DNA of 51,257 bases from Syntrophomonadaceae bacterium (lineage in GTDB: Bacteria; Bacillota; Dethiobacteria; DTU022), in the NCBI GenBank assembly GCA_003567725.1, contig PWYU01000038.1, positions 1 through 51,257 on the forward strand, written 5' to 3'. A model generated the notes under the pieces. It saw only the letters and a list, made by a program, of their open reading frames with translations, made no database searches and was not told the DNA's origin. Numbering within the stretch: the stretch's first letter is position 1; every line of letters begins with the position of its first letter. This document shows positions 49,416 through 51,257 of the stretch, in pieces. Position numbers and translations under genes: made by a program.

Positions 49416-50243
49416 ATGTTAATCGACATTATTAGTGATATAGGGTTGTTTGTACCTATTCTGATTGTTGTTTTTTTATTTATTACTTCAGCAATCAAAA
49501 TTGTCCGGGAATACGAAAGACTGGTAGTGTTTCGTCTCGGCAGATTGATCGGCGAAAAGGGCCCGGGGTTCGTCCTGGTAATCCCAGTCGTTGATAAGCT
49601 CGTTCGCATATCTTTGCGGATTGTTACGTTGGACGTGCCCAGCCAGGAAGTGATCACCCGGGACAACGTTACTACCAGCGTTAACGCCGTTGTATATTAC
49701 CGGGTTGTTGATCCTAACCGGGCTGTTAATAATGTGGAGGATTTTCGGATGGCTACTGCCCAGCTGGCCCAAACTACCCTGCGTAGCGTGGCCGGACAGG
49801 CAGAGCTTGATGAGCTTCTTTCAGAGCGTGATAAGTTGAATGCAAAAATTCAAAGTATACTGGACGAAGCTACTGATCCATGGGGAATTAAAGTTACTGC
49901 TGTGGAAATTAAGGACGTTGTAATCCCGGAATCATTGCAGAAAGCAATTTCCCGGCAGGCAACGGCAGAACGGGAAAGAAGAGCGGTTATTGTCCAGGCT
50001 GATGGGGAAAGAGAAGCTGCCGGCAGAATTGCTGAAGCAGCAAAAACTCTAAGTTCCCAGGAAGGCGGTTTCTATGTACGCCTGCTAAGAACCTTGCCGG
50101 AAATCGCCACTCAACAGGGCAATCTGATTGCCTTTCCTCTGCCAATCGAATTAAGGCATCTATTGCCGGATACTGTTGAAATAGCTAAAATGCGTAAAGC
50201 TGAAGAAGATCAAAGCCAAGAAAAAGGAGATAAAGAGGAATAA
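49416..50243 (+). CDS. Slipin/stomatin-family SPFH protein
   Basis: A 275-residue SPFH protein with an N-terminal membrane segment (about residues 5-27), the band-7 domain (IVREYERLVVFRLGRLIG, VVDKLVRISLRIVTLDVP, TTSVNAVVYYRVVDP) and a coiled-coil C-terminus rich in Glu/Ala (ATAERERRAVIVQADGERE). It probably forms oligomeric scaffolds with the NfeD protease encoded upstream. AAGGAGG precedes ATG 49416. Confidence 0.94.
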   Translation: MLIDIISDIGLFVPILIVVFLFITSAIKIVREYERLVVFRLGRLIGEKGPGFVLVIPVVDKLVRISLRIVTLDVPSQEVITRDNVTTSVNAVVYYRVVDPNRAVNNVEDFRMATAQLAQTTLRSVAGQAELDELLSERDKLNAKIQSILDEATDPWGIKVTAVEIKDVVIPESLQKAISRQATAERERRAVIVQADGEREAAGRIAEAAKTLSSQEGGFYVRLLRTLPEIATQQGNLIAFPLPIELRHLLPDTVEIAKMRKAEEDQSQEKGDKEE

Positions 50244-50264
50244 TTACTGGTAACGGCAAGAATA

Positions 50265-50564
50265 ATGTTTAAAGCTGCTGTTAAAGAAACAATTCCTTAC
50301 CATACTGCGTTTGTGGTAAACCCTACCGCTGGTGGTGGCAAAGCCCAGCGTATATGGTTAAAGCTCGAAAAACATTTAAACCAGACCGGGCAGTTATACC
50401 GGTCCTATCTGACCCGCCAGACGGGAGATGGGACCGTGCTGGCTGCCCGGGCTTTTAATGAAGGGGGCCAAACTGGCGGTTGCCGTCGGGGGCGATGGGA
50501 CTTTAAAGGAAGTATTGAGCGGTATAAACCTTTTATAATTGTAGGGAATTTACTGGAAGAATAA
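50265..50564 (+). pseudogene. Truncated, frameshifted diacylglycerol/lipid kinase gene
   Basis: The start matches the DAGK catalytic domain: AFVVNPTAGGGKAQRIW, then LARRTGDGT-like TRQTGDGTVLAARAFNEGG. After a run of five Gs (50463-50467) the correct continuation, GAKLAVAVGGDGTLKEVLSG, is in another frame, so one base is extra. Even the corrected frame stops at 50536-50538, after about 90 of the usual 300 residues. The gene is therefore a decayed 5' fragment, between the slipin gene and tRNA-Leu. Confidence 0.85.
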
Positions 50565-50589
50565 GGCAGAGCATTTTTCACACAACCTA

Positions 50590-50618
50590 TTGATTCTAAA
50601 GACAATAATGGTTATAAT
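50590..50618 (+). promoter_or_regulatory. Promoter of tRNA-Leu
   Basis: TTGATT (50590-50595), 17-nt spacer, perfect TATAAT (50613-50618), 20 bases before the tRNA. Confidence 0.8.
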
Positions 50619-50638
50619 GTCTTAGTGACAACAAATGG

Positions 50639-50725
50639 GCGAGCGTGGCGGAATGGCAGACGCGCTAGGTTCAGGACCTAGTGGGCTTTACGCCCGTGGA
50701 GGTTCAAGTCCTCTCGCTCGCACCA
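50639..50725 (+). tRNA. tRNA-Leu (CAG)
   Basis: An 87-base class II tRNA with acceptor stem GCGAGCG/CGCTCGC, anticodon arm CTAGG-TTCAGGA-CCTAG giving CAG, a variable arm (TGGGCTTTACGCCCG), T arm with GGTTCAAGTCC, discriminator A and encoded CCA at 50723-50725. Confidence 0.96.
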
Positions 50726-50736
50726 AAAATCTTACA

Positions 50737-50762
50737 AGCGTCCGGAGTAACGGGCGCTTTTT
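50737..50762 (+). terminator. Rho-independent terminator after tRNA-Leu
   Basis: Stem AGCGTCCG/CGGGCGCT with loop GAGTAA and a run of five Ts. Confidence 0.88.
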
Positions 50763-50780
50763 AATTGGGAATAATATTTG

Positions 50781-50858
50781 TTGTAACTACTCAGGCATAG
50801 CACGCTAAGCCACAGGGGACGCTTATCATCCAACAAGGGCAATAGGATGTGTCGTTAC
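50781..50858 (+). repeat. Dispersed intergenic repeat, copy C
   Basis: The most compact copy. It runs from TTGTAACTACTCAGGCATAG through CGCTAAGCCACAGGGG and CGCTTATCATCCAACAAGGG to GTTAC. The ends pair (GTAAC 50783-50787 with GTTAC 50854-50858), and CATCC/GGATG form an inner hairpin, so it may be a structured RNA or a small mobile element remnant. Confidence 0.75.
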
Positions 50859-51107
50859 TATTTGTTTAAACTTACCGGCCTGAAGAAATAACATATTAAA
50901 GAAGGATAGTTTGCTTTAGAAATATATAAATATTTTCTTATCATAGTAAAGATGTTTGGGACACCGGGAATTCTTTTTAGCTTTCTCTGGAGGGAATAAA
51001 AAGTAATTTGGCGAATAATATAGTTTGGAGTAGTATCCAGGATTATTACGGCACCCTGAAAGAACCTGTTATCAGGTTTAGATGATTATTGAAACGGAGG
51101 GATTTTC
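50859..51107. other. AT-rich intergenic region before the thiolase gene
   Basis: About 250 bases without a clear gene. A TTG at 51008, fourteen bases after GGAGGGA, opens a 25-codon frame (MANNIVWSSIQDYYGTLKEP...) ending at 51085; its start spacing is long and I recognise no family, so it is not called. No promoter or terminator of good quality is seen. Confidence 0.4.
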
Positions 51108-51257
51108 TTGAAAGAAGCTGTGGTCATAGGCGCTACTCGAACAGCCGTAGGTACATTTGGCGGATCACTTAAAACTATCAGTGCAGTGGAGCTTGGAGCA
51201 ACAGTTATTAAAGCAGCTCTTGAGAAAGCAGGCGTTAAAGCAGAGCTGGTGGACGAA
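51108..51257 (+). CDS. Acetyl-CoA acetyltransferase (thiolase), 5' part
   Basis: The first 50 codons of a thiolase-family gene running off the right edge. The N-terminus KEAVVIGATRTAVGTFGGSL is the hallmark opening of acetyl-CoA C-acetyltransferases, which condense two acetyl-CoA to acetoacetyl-CoA or run the reverse in beta-oxidation. The active-site Cys would lie beyond the window. TTG 51108 has ACGGAGGG six bases upstream. Its presence at the edge suggests a fatty-acid or butyrate-type operon continues to the right. Confidence 0.9.
   Translation, partial: MKEAVVIGATRTAVGTFGGSLKTISAVELGATVIKAALEKAGVKAELVDE

Overview
The window is a 51 kb chromosomal segment of an anaerobic, low- to mid-GC Firmicute of the Clostridia/Dethiobacteria kind. 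The evidence for this is strong AGGAGG Shine-Dalgarno sites with many GTG and TTG starts, the aroQ-pepQ-efp...nusB...xseAB-ispA-dxs-tlyA-recN gene order, an IspH-ribosomal protein S1 fusion, AmaP/Asp23 envelope proteins, NuoF/NuoG-type soluble oxidoreductase subunits, an ADP-forming acetyl-CoA synthetase and a glutamate 2,3-aminomutase. The species cannot be named from the sequence. Nearly all genes up to 37.3 kb lie on the + strand in tightly packed housekeeping operons.

Region by region. 1-5.9 kb: end of a pseudopilin gene, then aroK, aroQ, pepQ, efp, a CD1247-type zinc-ribbon protein, Asp23-amaP-DUF2273 and a nusB with an in-frame stop. 5.9-11.0 kb: a TsaD-like paralogue and a two-gene SfrAB-like NAD(P)H oxidoreductase. 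11.1-20.2 kb: xseA-xseB-ispA, then a roughly 570-nt structured RNA that I identify as OLE RNA, with its own consensus promoter and a long closing stem, followed by its membrane partner gene oapA, then dxs, tlyA, nadK and recN. 20.2-37.3 kb: Nudix hydrolase, xerD, a DHH-CBS-tRNA nucleotidyltransferase fusion, M50 protease, trpS, scpAB, rluB, aroH, cmk, plsC, ispH-S1, a PDZ/radical SAM DUF512 protein, der, plsY and an HD hydrolase. 37.3-51.3 kb is more mosaic: a second divergent PlsY (- strand), tRNA-Pro, a secreted orphan, glutamate 2,3-aminomutase, a (-) ACD/DRTGG pair, speD-speE, ndk, a zinc-ribbon/ferredoxin pair facing an Rrf2 regulator, nfeD-slipin, a broken diacylglycerol kinase gene, tRNA-Leu and the start of a thiolase gene.

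The most notable content is: (1) the OLE RNA/OapA ribonucleoprotein locus, placed between ispA and dxs as in other OLE carriers; (2) a near-identical 15-bp palindrome (TAAC-N7-GTTA) just after the -10 box of both the Rrf2 gene and the zinc-ribbon/ferredoxin operon, which predicts a small Rrf2 regulon; (3) a three-copy intergenic repeat of unknown nature; (4) a nonsense codon in nusB; (5) a Nudix gene whose only well-placed start is ATC; and (6) the absence of sporulation genes at several positions where spore-forming relatives carry them, which suggests a non-sporulating lineage.

The genes cover isoprenoid precursor supply (ispA, dxs, ispH), shikimate-pathway steps (aroK, aroQ, aroH), phospholipid synthesis (plsC, plsY), chromosome maintenance (recN, xerD, scpAB), tRNA and ribosome function, polyamine and osmolyte synthesis, and acetyl-CoA-based energy metabolism. 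All functional assignments rest on motif recognition and gene context; no database search was run.
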